Program-made: the position numbers and the translations under genes
Source of the DNA: Oleiagrimonas sp963821885
Lineage (GTDB): Bacteria > Pseudomonadota > Gammaproteobacteria > Xanthomonadales > Rhodanobacteraceae
Assembly (NCBI GenBank): GCA_963821885.1
Contig: CAWGFN010000003.1
Location: forward strand, 1-64,000
Direction: 5' to 3'
DNA length: 64,000 nucleotides
Notes under the pieces: generated by a model
The model's input: only the letters and a program-made list of their open reading frames with translations
The model's database searches: none
Told to the model about the DNA's origin: nothing
Shown here: piece by piece, positions 12,462-21,503 of the stretch
How positions within the stretch are numbered: the stretch's first letter is position 1
Layout: each line of letters begins with the position of its first letter

Positions 12462-14372
12462 ATGGCGCTGAACCGCACCCGCATCAAGGACGAGCAGGGC
12501 GAAGCGAACCTGTTCCGGGTGCGCGCCCTGGCCGGCTTCGCCCTGATCTTCATGGCGCTGCTGGTGCTGGCGGGGCGCTTCTTCTGGTTGCAGGTGGTGC
12601 AGCATGACGAATACGCGGCCCGCTCGACGCAAAACCGCGTGCGCCTGCGCAGCCTGCCGCCGCCGCGCGGACTGATCTACGACCGCAACGGGGTGTTGCT
12701 GGCCGACAACGTGCCCGCGTTCCGGCTCGACGTGGTGCCCGAGCGGGTCAAGGACATGGATGCCATGCTCGACCAGCTGGGCATGATCGTGCCGCTGAGC
12801 CAGGCGGACCTCAAGGAATTCCGGCGCAGCCTGAAGAGCCATCGGGCCTTCCAGAGCATCCCCTTGAAGCTGCGCCTGAACGAGGACGAGATCGATCGCT
12901 TCGCGGTCAACCGCTGGCGATTCCCCGGCGTGGACGTGGTGCCCTACCTGAGCAGGCATTATCCGCAGGGCGCGCTGTTCGCCCACGTGATCGGTCACGT
13001 GGGGCGCATCAATGCCGATGAACAGAAGAACCTGGATCCGGATCTCTACGACGGCACCACGCATATCGGCAAGACCGGCATCGAGCGCTACTACGAGCAG
13101 CAGCTGCACGGCCAGCCCGGCTATGAAGTGGTGGAGGTCAACGCCGACCAGCGCGTGCAGCGCGTGCTGCAGACGCATCCTCCGGTGCCCGGAAAGAGCC
13201 TTTACCTGAGCCTGGATGCTCGCCTGCAGAAGGCCGCGGCGCAGGCATTCAACGGCCAGGCCGGCGCCGCCATCGCCATCGATCCGCGCAACGGCCAGGT
13301 CCTGGCGATGGTCAGCGAACCCAGCTTCGACCCCAACCTGTTCGTGGGCGGGATCAGCGGACGGGACTACCGCGCCCTGCTGGATGATCCGGGCAAGCCG
13401 CTGCTCGATCGCGCCACCAACGGCGGCTATCAGCCGGGGTCGACCGTCAAGCCGTTCATCGGACTCGGCGGTCTGGAACTGGGTCTGCGCGAACCGTCCG
13501 ACACCGTGCTCTCCACGGGCGTGTTCTACATTCCCGGTCAGTCGCGCGGCTATCGCGACGACCAGCGCAACGGCGCCGGTCGCGTCAACCTGATGCAGGC
13601 CATCGAGCAGTCGGTCAACACCTACTTCTACAAGCTGGCCTGGGACATGGGCATCGACCGGCTCAGCGCCTGGATGTCGCGTTTCGGTTTCGGCCGCCCG
13701 ACCGGCATCGACCTGCCGGGCGAGGCCGCGGGCGTGTTGCCTTCGCGCGAGTGGAAGCGGGTGCATCGCAACCAGCCCTGGTACCTGGGCGAAACCCTGA
13801 TCACGGGCATCGGCCAGGCCTACTGGGTGGTGACGCCGATCCAGTTGGCGCACGCCCTGGCGACCCTGGCCGGCGACGGCGTGCCGCATCGGCCGCACCT
13901 GTTGCTGGCCACGCGCAGCGGCATCGACGGCGCCAGGGTGGCCGCGCCACAGCCGCCGCCGGGCAAGCGGCTTCCCTACGATGCCAAGGACTGGCAGGCG
14001 GTGTTGCAGGGCATGATCGCCGTCGTCTACGGCGACAAGGGCACCGCGCGCGGGCTGGGCGACGGCTTCCCGTATGTCATCGCCGGCAAGACCGGCACCG
14101 CCGAGCGCTATTCGCGCACCAGCAACGCCTACCAGGACCGCAGCAACCTGTCGGCACTGGCCAAGCGCCACCGCGCCCTGTTCGAGGCATTCACCCCGGC
14201 CGAGCATCCGCGCATCGCGGTGGTGGTGGTGGTCGACCAGGGCGCCTGGGGCGGCAGCGTGGCCGCGCCGATCGCGCGCAGCATCCTCGAAGCCTGGCTG
14301 AAGGACCAGAATGCGCCTGCGGCCGCGGACCGCAAGCCGGCGACACCGGTCGACACGGGAGGCACGCCATGA
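12462..14372 (+). CDS. mrdA: peptidoglycan DD-transpeptidase PBP2
   Basis: A 636-aa class B penicillin-binding protein that crosslinks peptidoglycan during elongation. One N-terminal membrane segment (about residues 25-45), a dimerisation domain (PPPRGLIYDRNGVLLADN), then the transpeptidase domain: SxxK at Ser327-Lys330 (GSTVK), SxN at Ser384 (SVN) and KTGT at Lys543. All catalytic motifs are intact. ATG 12462 begins MALNRTRIKDEQGE, and the upstream extension of the frame overlaps mreD without family similarity. It overlaps rodA by 4 nt. Confidence 0.96.
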   Translation: MALNRTRIKDEQGEANLFRVRALAGFALIFMALLVLAGRFFWLQVVQHDEYAARSTQNRVRLRSLPPPRGLIYDRNGVLLADNVPAFRLDVVPERVKDMDAMLDQLGMIVPLSQADLKEFRRSLKSHRAFQSIPLKLRLNEDEIDRFAVNRWRFPGVDVVPYLSRHYPQGALFAHVIGHVGRINADEQKNLDPDLYDGTTHIGKTGIERYYEQQLHGQPGYEVVEVNADQRVQRVLQTHPPVPGKSLYLSLDARLQKAAAQAFNGQAGAAIAIDPRNGQVLAMVSEPSFDPNLFVGGISGRDYRALLDDPGKPLLDRATNGGYQPGSTVKPFIGLGGLELGLREPSDTVLSTGVFYIPGQSRGYRDDQRNGAGRVNLMQAIEQSVNTYFYKLAWDMGIDRLSAWMSRFGFGRPTGIDLPGEAAGVLPSREWKRVHRNQPWYLGETLITGIGQAYWVVTPIQLAHALATLAGDGVPHRPHLLLATRSGIDGARVAAPQPPPGKRLPYDAKDWQAVLQGMIAVVYGDKGTARGLGDGFPYVIAGKTGTAERYSRTSNAYQDRSNLSALAKRHRALFEAFTPAEHPRIAVVVVVDQGAWGGSVAAPIARSILEAWLKDQNAPAAADRKPATPVDTGGTP

Positions 14373-15484
14373 TGACGGCACTGGGCATGCGACTGCGGCG
14401 ATTCGCCCTGCGCCTGTGGCGGCACAAGCGACTGGACTGGCCGCTGATGACCGCGCTGGCGGTGATCGCCTGCATCAGCCTGGTGACGCTGTACAGTGCC
14501 GGCGACGAGAGCGTGCGGCTGGTGCTCAACCAGGCCGCGCGGTTCGTCCTCGGCGGCCTGCTGCTGCTGGCCATTTCGCGCATCCCGCCGCGCGAGCTGC
14601 GGACCTGGACGCCGTGGCTGTACAGCTTCTCGGTCCTGTTGCTGGTGATCGTGGCGATCATCGGCGAGGGCCGTGGCGCCTACCGCTGGCTGGATCTCGG
14701 CGTGGTGCGCTTCCAGCCATCGGAGTTGCTCAAGCTCACCACGCCGATGATGGTGGCCTGGTACCTGCACCCGCGGCACCTGCCGCCATCGTGGAAGCAC
14801 ATCCTGGGCGTGGGCGTCCTGATCGGTGTGCCGGTCGCCCTGATCGCCGAGCAACCGGACCTGGGCACGGCCCTTCTGGTGGCCGCGGCCGGCGCCTTCG
14901 TGCTGTTCCTCTCCGGCATGGGCTGGCGGCGCATCGCGCTGCTGCTGGGACTGGCCGCGCTGGCGGCGCCGGTCGGCTGGCATTTCATGCACGACTACCA
15001 GCGCCAGCGCGTGCTGACCATGTTCAACCCCGAGTCCGATCCGCTGGGTTCGGGTTGGCACATCATCCAGTCCAAGATCGCCGTCGGTTCGGGCGGTTTC
15101 TTCGGCAAGGGCTGGCAGCACGGCACGCAGTCGCATCTGGAATTCCTGCCCGAGCACACCACCGACTTCGTCTTCGCGGTGTATGCCGAGGAATTCGGCC
15201 TGCTCGGGGTGCTGGTACTGCTCGGTCTGTACCTGTTCGTGGTCGGACGCAGCCTGTGGATCGCCTCGGAGGCACGCGAGACCTACTCGCGATTGCTGGC
15301 GGGCGCCATCGCCATGAGCTTCTTCGTCTACGTCATCGTCAACGGCGGCATGATCACCGGCCTGTTGCCGGTGGTCGGCGTGCCGTTGCCGCTGATCAGC
15401 TACGGCGGCACCTCGGCGGTGTCGCTGCTGGCCGGGTTCGGCGTGCTGATGTCGATCCACGCGCACCGCAAGATGCTCAAGTAG
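14369..15484 (+). CDS. rodA: peptidoglycan glycosyltransferase RodA (SEDS family)
   Basis: A 371-aa polytopic membrane protein with about ten transmembrane segments. It polymerises glycan strands from lipid II together with PBP2. Family motifs are present: GAYRWLDLGVVRFQPSEL, EQPDLGTAL and, at the C-terminus, VVGVPLPLISYGGTS. The start ATGATG overlaps the mrdA stop, and GGGAGG upstream is a good ribosome site. Last gene of the operon. Confidence 0.96.
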   Translation: MMTALGMRLRRFALRLWRHKRLDWPLMTALAVIACISLVTLYSAGDESVRLVLNQAARFVLGGLLLLAISRIPPRELRTWTPWLYSFSVLLLVIVAIIGEGRGAYRWLDLGVVRFQPSELLKLTTPMMVAWYLHPRHLPPSWKHILGVGVLIGVPVALIAEQPDLGTALLVAAAGAFVLFLSGMGWRRIALLLGLAALAAPVGWHFMHDYQRQRVLTMFNPESDPLGSGWHIIQSKIAVGSGGFFGKGWQHGTQSHLEFLPEHTTDFVFAVYAEEFGLLGVLVLLGLYLFVVGRSLWIASEARETYSRLLAGAIAMSFFVYVIVNGGMITGLLPVVGVPLPLISYGGTSAVSLLAGFGVLMSIHAHRKMLK

Positions 15485-15502
15485 CGCCCGCGGACGCGGG
15501 GC

Positions 15503-16780
15503 TCAGTCCGCCGCGGCGACCCTCGGCAATCGCGCGCACAGCAGCGCGCCGACAGCGCCCATCACTGCCAGCAGGCCCAGCGCGGCGGGCGTGGAACATG
15601 CCGACAGCGCGGCCACCAGGCCGCCAGCGACCAGCAGCAGGACGCCGATCGCCGAATTGCTGATGGCCACGTAGTCGGTGCGCGTGTTGCCGGTGGCCAT
15701 GTCCACGACATAGGTCTTGCGCCCGATCCGCACCGCCTGGTGGGTCAGCGACAGCAGGAAATACATCGCGGGCATGAACCACGCCTGGCGCAGCACGCCG
15801 GCATTCGCCTGCGCGGCCACGGCCAGGCCGCAAGCGAGCACGGCAGCCGCCAGTCCGCCCACCAGCATCACGCGGCGGCTGGAGCGGTCGGCAAGGCGCC
15901 CCCACAGCGGACCACCGAGCATGGCCGCGACGCCCTGCACGGTGATGAACAGGGCCAGCATGCGTGGCCCGGTGTCGCCCTGGCGATGGGCGAGCATCAC
16001 GAAGTAGGGCGCCGCCAGGGCCGTGCACATGAGCATCGCGCGGGCCATGATGAACCGACGCAGGCGGCGGTCACGCAGCAGCATGCGCAGGCGGGTGTCG
16101 GCATCGCGGGACGTGCCGTCGGCGCCCGGTTCGCGGATGCCGGTGAACAGGGCGGCGGCGACCAGCCAGAGCGCGCCGGCGCCGGCGATGACCACGGCAA
16201 AGCCGCCCGGTGCCAGCGATGGCGGACCAAAGGCGATGACCGCGCCGCCCAGCGCCAGGGTGGCGATGCCGGCGGCGCTGGCGGCCCAGCCGGTGACGCG
16301 GCCGCGGCGCGACCTGGGCACGGTGCGGCCCAGCACGTCCTTGGAGGCGACCGACGACAGGCTGCGCGAGAGCGCGAAAATCGCCAGCAGCGCCAGCAGG
16401 ACGATGCCGGCGGCGTAGCCGCGCAGCCACAGTGCGCACAGCGCGATGCCCAGCATGCTGAGGGCCTGCAGCAGCGCGCCCAGCGACCAGACCCACTTGC
16501 GCTGGGCAAAGCGCTGAACCACGCCGGCCAGGCCGACTTGCACCAGCATGCTGCCCGATTCGCGCAGGGGCACCAGCAGGGCGGTCATCCAGCCGGGCAC
16601 GCCGAGGCCGGTGGCCAGCCAGGTCAGGGTGGTCTTGGGGCTGCTCAGTGCATCACCGAGCTTGGTCAGGAAATGGCTGCCCACGAAGAGCAGGACATTG
16701 CGCGGCTCGTCGGCCCTGGGTTCCGGGCCGTGGTCGGGTTCGACGACGATCCTGCGGTAACCGTGCTCGATACGCGACAT
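15503..16780 (-). CDS. MFS transporter, substrate unknown
   Basis: A 425-aa membrane protein with about 12 hydrophobic segments. The cytosolic-loop pattern GGPLWGRLADRSSRRVMLVGG matches the MFS loop motif GxLaDrxGrr, and a shorter basic loop (GRTVPRSRRGRVTG) is in the first half. The N-terminus is a polar 25-aa cytoplasmic stretch. It is convergent with rodA (18 nt) and lies 66 nt downstream of the glycerophosphodiesterase gene on the same strand. Substrate cannot be inferred. Confidence 0.82.
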   Translation of the reverse strand: MSRIEHGYRRIVVEPDHGPEPRADEPRNVLLFVGSHFLTKLGDALSSPKTTLTWLATGLGVPGWMTALLVPLRESGSMLVQVGLAGVVQRFAQRKWVWSLGALLQALSMLGIALCALWLRGYAAGIVLLALLAIFALSRSLSSVASKDVLGRTVPRSRRGRVTGWAASAAGIATLALGGAVIAFGPPSLAPGGFAVVIAGAGALWLVAAALFTGIREPGADGTSRDADTRLRMLLRDRRLRRFIMARAMLMCTALAAPYFVMLAHRQGDTGPRMLALFITVQGVAAMLGGPLWGRLADRSSRRVMLVGGLAAAVLACGLAVAAQANAGVLRQAWFMPAMYFLLSLTHQAVRIGRKTYVVDMATGNTRTDYVAISNSAIGVLLLVAGGLVAALSACSTPAALGLLAVMGAVGALLCARLPRVAAAD

Positions 16781-16846
16781 GCATGCCTCATGGTTGCGCC
16801 GCCTTGCGCGGCTCGTGGGGCATGATAACGAGCCATCGGCGCGCGA

Positions 16847-17899
16847 TCAGGTCGCGCGGCTCGCCTTGTCCACCGCGCGCCTGCCGACGGCTGGATCGTC
16901 GGTGAAGAACGCATCGATGCCGGCGTCCAGGAAGGTGGTGATCAGTCGTTGCAGTCCGGCCGGGTTGGGTTGGTCCGGGTTCGTGCCCTCGCGATAGTCG
17001 CGCGGCAGGAATCGGTTTTCCGGACGGAAGGTGTACGGATGGACCTCCAGTCCGGCGTCGTGCGCATGGGCCACCAGAAGGGTCGGCGCGCCCAGGTCGT
17101 CATCGGCATCGCGAGCAATCACGGCATCCAGCGCGGGACCGATGGCGTCGGCATGGCAAGCCACCTCGCGCAGCCCGGCCGGTTGCATCATCCGGCCGTA
17201 GGTCAGCGAACCGCCGGCCACGGCGATGTCCCATGGCTGCTGGCCAGGCTCGCCGATCAGCTGCAGCAGGCGGATGTTGGCCCCGAAACCGCGGGCCGCG
17301 GCGTCGTCCAGGCGCTGGCGCAGGTAACGCAGGTTGCCGGTCTCGAAGGACTGGATTTCGACCGGCGCCTGGCGCGTGAACGGATGCGCGGCGAGCGCGT
17401 CCAGCAGGCGGTCCTCCATCGGCAGTCCCAGCTGGCGAAAATAGCTGCCGTGCTTGATCTCGGGAATGATGCCGATCGTGCGACCGATACGCGCCGATGC
17501 CTCGGCGGCCAGTGCGATGATCTCGTCCAGGGTGGCGATCGGGAACTGGCCGTCGTGAGCCGTGGAGCGAAGCCGCGGCAGGCGTTCGCGGGCGCGCAGC
17601 GTCTTCAGCTCGGCCAGGGTGAAGTCTTCGGTGAACCAGCCCTCGACCGCCTGTCCGTCGATGTGCTTGAGCGTGTGCCGGGCGGCAAATTCCGGGTGCG
17701 CGGCCACGTCGGTGGTGCCGCCGATCTCGTTCTCGTGGCGCGCGACCGGCACGCCGTCGCCGGTCATCACCAGGTCCGGCTCGATCAGGTCGGCGCCGTC
17801 CTCGATGGCCCGTGCGTAGGAGGCCAGTGTGTGTTCGGGCAGGTGCGCCGGCGCGCCGCGATGACCGATGACCAGGATCCGTGGCGCGAGCGGCTTCAT
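16847..17899 (-). CDS. glpQ: glycerophosphodiester phosphodiesterase
   Basis: A 350-aa TIM-barrel enzyme that hydrolyses glycerophosphodiesters to glycerol-3-phosphate and an alcohol. The active-site pattern is intact: His13-Arg14 (GHRGAP), Glu22-His23 (PEHT), Glu40/Asp42 (IEPDLVMT) and His55. Unlike E. coli periplasmic GlpQ there is no signal peptide, so it is probably cytoplasmic (or UgpQ-like in location, although the LPEHT/DLVMT region looks like GlpQ). Its product would feed GlpD. It lies 9 nt after the thioredoxin-like gene, likely in one operon. Confidence 0.88.
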   Translation of the reverse strand: MKPLAPRILVIGHRGAPAHLPEHTLASYARAIEDGADLIEPDLVMTGDGVPVARHENEIGGTTDVAAHPEFAARHTLKHIDGQAVEGWFTEDFTLAELKTLRARERLPRLRSTAHDGQFPIATLDEIIALAAEASARIGRTIGIIPEIKHGSYFRQLGLPMEDRLLDALAAHPFTRQAPVEIQSFETGNLRYLRQRLDDAAARGFGANIRLLQLIGEPGQQPWDIAVAGGSLTYGRMMQPAGLREVACHADAIGPALDAVIARDADDDLGAPTLLVAHAHDAGLEVHPYTFRPENRFLPRDYREGTNPDQPNPAGLQRLITTFLDAGIDAFFTDDPAVGRRAVDKASRAT

Positions 17900-17908
17900 G
17901 CGGTGGTG

Positions 17909-18391
17909 TCAGCGCGTGGCGTGGTCATGCAGGCTGGCCAGGCGCTGACGGAAGAAATCGTACACGCCGCGGTCACTCATCTGCCGTGCGTTGGCCAGTT
18001 CTCCGGCACGGGTCGCATACAGCAGCTTGCCCTTCGGAGAGAGGATCACGGCCGCGGGGATGCCCATGTGGATCGGGTCGCCGTAGCGCTTGTCGATGTC
18101 CAGGTTGCGGTTGAAGTTGCCGACATCGACCTTGACGATGTTGAAGTGGCGGTCCATCAGCCGGGCATTGCGGCCGCTTTTCAGCGCGTGGGCCAGGGAA
18201 CGGCAGTCTTCGCACCAGTTGGCGCCGAAGAACACCAGCACGGGCTCGTGGTTGGCGCGGGCCTCGGCCAGCGCGTGGTGCAGCTGGGCACCGGCGTTGG
18301 CCTTCGGGTTGTAGGGCTTCGGCGCGGCGGAACGCGCGCCGACGGCAAAACCGAGAAGGGCGAACAGGGAAAGGGTCAGCGCACGGTGCAT
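17909..18391 (-). CDS. exported thioredoxin-like protein
   Basis: A 160-aa protein with a signal peptide (about residues 1-22, cleavage near RSAA-PKP) and a thioredoxin fold. The redox motif is WCEDC (Cys60, Cys63), followed by VKVDVGNFNRN and the cis-Pro segment GIPAAVIL. It probably acts as a periplasmic thiol reductase or oxidase of the DUF255/TlpA-like group. ATG 18391 starts just before the signal peptide, with GGAG nearby. Cotranscription with glpQ is likely (9-nt gap). Confidence 0.85.
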   Translation of the reverse strand: MHRALTLSLFALLGFAVGARSAAPKPYNPKANAGAQLHHALAEARANHEPVLVFFGANWCEDCRSLAHALKSGRNARLMDRHFNIVKVDVGNFNRNLDIDKRYGDPIHMGIPAAVILSPKGKLLYATRAGELANARQMSDRGVYDFFRQRLASLHDHATR

Positions 18392-18491
18392 CGGGGTCTC
18401 CTGGAACCAGCGAAAAGGGCCGGCACGTGCCGACCCTTCCGATCCTACCCTACCGTTGCTCGTGGGCCGCATCGCGGCCGCGACATCGACG

Positions 18492-19412
18492 TCAGTAGCG
18501 CGGCACCTCCGGATCGATGCGCTGGGACCAGGCATCGATACCGCCGCTGATGTTGTACACCGCGGTGAAGCCGTGCGCGGCGAAGTGCTCGGCCACGCCG
18601 CGGCTGGACACGCCGTGATGGCACAGGAAGGCCAGCGGGGTGTCCTTGGGCAGGGCGCCAAGGGCCGCCTCGCCTTCGTCCTCCAGGCTGCGCGCGCCGG
18701 GGAACGGCGCGGACTCGCGTTGCGCGGCGGGGCGCACGTCGATGACCGTGATGCTGCCATCGTCCAGGCGCGACTTCAGTTCGGCGACATCCATGTCCTG
18801 GACGTCGGTCGCGCCCGGGAAGCGCAGGCTCAGCCCCGCGCCCTGCATGGTCTCGACCCAGTCGATGACGATGCCGCGCGCACGCTGCGCGCTACCCGGA
18901 TCGAGATGGATCTCGATGCCGTTGGCCGGGCTGACGATGTCGTGCTCGCCCGCCGGTGCCAGCTGGAAGCGCGCCTGGTGGTCGGCGCTGATCGACAGAT
19001 GCAGGACCATGCCGTCGACCTGGTCGATGCCGGTGCGGATGGCCTCGGCGGCCTTGTCGGTGAGGGTGATCTGCGGCGGCGTGCGATCCGGGGCCTGGGC
19101 GCCGAACAGCGTGTGCAGCTCGCCCGAGGCGTACATCTGGCGCACGATGTCCGAGCCGCCGACCAGTTCGCCGCCGACGTACAGCTGGGGGATGGTCGGC
19201 CAGTCGCCGAACAGCTTGATGCCCTCGCGGATGTCGTAATCCTCCAGCACGTTGACGGTGTGGTACTGGTCCAGCACGTCGTCCAGCGCGGCGACCGCGG
19301 CGGCGGAGAATCCGCACATGGGTTGCTGGCGGTCGCCCTTCATGAACAGCACCACGCGGTGCGTGTCGAGCAGTGTCTGGATGCGTTCGCGGATGGCGGG
19401 GTCGAGGGACAT
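18492..19412 (-). CDS. monothiol glutaredoxin / A-type-carrier-like / rhodanese fusion
   Basis: A 306-aa three-domain cytosolic protein. Residues 1-105 are a Grx4-type monothiol glutaredoxin with the CGFS motif (Cys33), which in this family binds a [2Fe-2S] cluster with glutathione. Residues about 112-200 (ITLTDKAAEAIRTGI onward) resemble the IscA/HesB fold, but contain no cysteine, so the usual metal ligands are absent. Residues about 205-306 are a rhodanese domain with active-site Cys264 (CHHGVSSR). Glutaredoxin-rhodanese fusions occur in this order. I infer a role in iron-sulfur or sulfur trafficking; the middle domain may serve as a scaffold. Confidence 0.85.
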   Translation of the reverse strand: MSLDPAIRERIQTLLDTHRVVLFMKGDRQQPMCGFSAAAVAALDDVLDQYHTVNVLEDYDIREGIKLFGDWPTIPQLYVGGELVGGSDIVRQMYASGELHTLFGAQAPDRTPPQITLTDKAAEAIRTGIDQVDGMVLHLSISADHQARFQLAPAGEHDIVSPANGIEIHLDPGSAQRARGIVIDWVETMQGAGLSLRFPGATDVQDMDVAELKSRLDDGSITVIDVRPAAQRESAPFPGARSLEDEGEAALGALPKDTPLAFLCHHGVSSRGVAEHFAAHGFTAVYNISGGIDAWSQRIDPEVPRY

Positions 19413-19496
19413 GGCGGGATACCGTGAGGGGCCGGACAGGGCCCTCCATGATAGCGCGGAACGGCAAGGAATCCGATGCCGCGCCCGGCGGCGGAG

Positions 19497-20135
19497 TCAG
19501 TGCCGCAGCTGTTCTAGCAGCGTGCGAGCCAGAGGCAGCAGGCGTTGCGTCCACAGCGCATATTGCGCGCCGGAGGGGTGCAGGCCGTCGCTGGCCAGCA
19601 TGTCCTGCTCGTCGCCGCAGGCCCGCGAGATGGTGGTGACATCGGCCCAGTGGGCACCCACGCGAAGGGTTTCCTCGCGAGCGGCGGCGTTGAAGGCGTC
19701 AAGCGCGCCGGCCACCGCCCGGTCGTCGTGCTTGTGCTCTCGTGCGTAGCGGGTCACGCCCCAGTCGGGGATCGAAACCACCATGACCTGCCGGGGCCGA
19801 TCGCCGGCCAGGTGAACCGCGCGGCGCAGCAGCACTTCCAGCTGTTCGCGGTATTCGTCGACTTCGCGGCCGCGGTACTGGTTGTTGACGCCGATGCCGA
19901 TGCTGACGATGTCGTAGGGCGGCGTCAAAGAAACGGCGCGCATGCCGGCGGCCAGTTCGTCGGTGGTCCAGCCGGTCACGGCGATGATCTGCGGGTCGTC
20001 GATCTGCGTGCCCTCGTCGCGCAGCGCGTCGGTCACCTGCTGCGGCCAGCGCTCGCGCGCGCAGACACCCTCACCGATGGTGTAGGAATCGCCCAGGGCG
20101 AGGAAGCGGAAAGGGGAAGGAACGGCCATGGCCAT
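19497..20135 (-). CDS. SGNH/GDSL-family hydrolase
   Basis: A 212-aa cytosolic esterase-like protein. Block I is ALGDSYTIGEG with nucleophile Ser17, block III is GIGVNNQYRG, and block V is DGLHPSGAQYALW with the catalytic Asp-His pair. No signal peptide. Substrate unknown; such proteins are lipases, thioesterases or carbohydrate esterases. I used ATG 20135; ATG 20129 two codons later is equally possible. It lies 29 nt downstream of the aminotransferase gene. Confidence 0.83.
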   Translation of the reverse strand: MAMAVPSPFRFLALGDSYTIGEGVCARERWPQQVTDALRDEGTQIDDPQIIAVTGWTTDELAAGMRAVSLTPPYDIVSIGIGVNNQYRGREVDEYREQLEVLLRRAVHLAGDRPRQVMVVSIPDWGVTRYAREHKHDDRAVAGALDAFNAAAREETLRVGAHWADVTTISRACGDEQDMLASDGLHPSGAQYALWTQRLLPLARTLLEQLRH

Positions 20136-20164
20136 CAGCCTACCGCGATTCGCCCGTGTGCGGG

Positions 20165-21409
20165 TCAAGCCGATTGGCAGAGGGTGCGCCGCGGTCTTTC
20201 GGGCATCTGCATGAAGACGCGTTCCATGCGCGCGAACACGTCGCGCAGCGTGTCCGGTTCCGGCAGCAGGGTCAGGCGCAGGTGACGGCTGGCTTCGACG
20301 TTGAAGCTCGAACCCGGCGCCAGCAGCACGCCTTCGTCTTCCAGGAGGCGCAGGGCGAAGGCGTTGTCATCGAACGCCGGCAGGGCGTCGGCATCCACGG
20401 CGGGAAAGGCATACAGCGCGCCACGGGGCGCGACCACATTCAGGAAGGCGCTGCCGGCGACGCCGTCGAGCACCGCTTGCCGGGCCTCGTACAGTCGCCC
20501 GCCCGGGGCCAGCAACGGTCCGATGGTGTCCGGGCCATGCAGCGCGGCGCGCACGGCCCACTGCGCCGGCACGTTGGCGCACAGTCGCAGCGCGCACAGC
20601 AGTTGCAGGGCGTCGCGCAGGCCGGCGGTGCGGGCGCGGTCGCCGGACAGGGTCATCCAGCCGATGCGGTAGCCGCAGGCGCGATGCACCTTGGACAGCC
20701 CGGCAAAGCTCAGGCAGGGGACCGCGCCGGCCAGCGGCGCCAGCGGTTCGAAGCATGCGCCGTCGTAGAGGATCTCGTCGTAGATCTCGTCGGCGAGCAG
20801 CAGGAGGTCGTGGCGCGCGGCCAGGGCGACAACCTGTTCCAGCAGCGCGCGTGGATACACCGCACCGGTCGGGTTGTTGGGGTTGATCAGCACGATCGCG
20901 CGGGTGCGTGGGCCGATCAGGCGCGCCATCTCTCCGGTGTCGGGCAGATGATCGTTTTCCGCGCTGCAGCGGTAGTAACGCGGGCGTCCGCCATTGAGCA
21001 CGGTCGCGGCGCTCCACAGCGGGTAGTCGGGGCTGGGCAGCAGCACCTCGTCGCCGGGGCCGAGCAGCGCGCGCAGGGCGATGTCGATCAGTTCGCTCAC
21101 CCCGTTGCCGATGAACACGTGGTCGACATCCATGCCGGCCACGCCGCGCGCGGCCTGTCGCGCGCGGATGGCATAGCGGGCTTCGTCGATGCCCTGCTCC
21201 TGGCAATAGCCGTCGCTGGCCGACAGGTGGGCCGGGATGGCATCGGCCAGGTGGGGCGGCGCGCGGAAGCCGAAGCGACCCGGATTGCCGATGTTCAGAT
21301 GCACGATCGGCCGGCCGGTGGCTTCCAGTTCGCGGGCGCGGCGGGCCAGGGTGCCGCGGATTTCGTAGCGGACGTCGGCAATGCGGGAGCTGGGCGCAAT
21401 CGGTTTCAC
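20165..21409 (-). CDS. alaA: AlaA-like PLP-dependent aminotransferase
   Basis: A 414-aa fold-type I aminotransferase. It aligns by eye with the alanine/glutamate transaminase AlaA: EIRGTLARRARELE, LNIGNPGRFGF, NPNNPTGAVYP, LLADEIYDEI, and the PLP-lysine segment FAGLSKVHRACGYRIGW. Expected reaction: pyruvate plus glutamate to alanine plus 2-oxoglutarate. The start is GTG 21409 (VKPIAPSSRIADV), which matches where E. coli AlaA begins; no upstream ATG gives family sequence. It is divergent from rsgA with 94 nt between start codons. Confidence 0.87.
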   Translation of the reverse strand: MKPIAPSSRIADVRYEIRGTLARRARELEATGRPIVHLNIGNPGRFGFRAPPHLADAIPAHLSASDGYCQEQGIDEARYAIRARQAARGVAGMDVDHVFIGNGVSELIDIALRALLGPGDEVLLPSPDYPLWSAATVLNGGRPRYYRCSAENDHLPDTGEMARLIGPRTRAIVLINPNNPTGAVYPRALLEQVVALAARHDLLLLADEIYDEILYDGACFEPLAPLAGAVPCLSFAGLSKVHRACGYRIGWMTLSGDRARTAGLRDALQLLCALRLCANVPAQWAVRAALHGPDTIGPLLAPGGRLYEARQAVLDGVAGSAFLNVVAPRGALYAFPAVDADALPAFDDNAFALRLLEDEGVLLAPGSSFNVEASRHLRLTLLPEPDTLRDVFARMERVFMQMPERPRRTLCQSA

Positions 21410-21491
21410 GGTGAGCTTCGGTGACGTGGTCCAGGCGCATGCTAGCAGCGCCTGGCGCGGCGGCAAGGCCGCGATCGGGGCGCTTAAAGGG

Positions 21492-21497
21492 CATAAT
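21492..21497 (+). promoter_or_regulatory. -10 element for rsgA, possibly giving a leaderless mRNA
   Basis: CATAAT ends 6 nt before the rsgA ATG. If this is the -10, transcription starts at or next to the A of the start codon. No Shine-Dalgarno sequence is visible before the ATG, which fits. No convincing -35 is visible. Confidence 0.35.
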
Positions 21498-21503
21498 CGT
21501 GGC

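Noticed and set aside
12330..14381. A 683-codon open frame on the minus strand across mrdA
   Set aside because: Antisense shadow of PBP2, whose catalytic motifs are intact on the plus strand.
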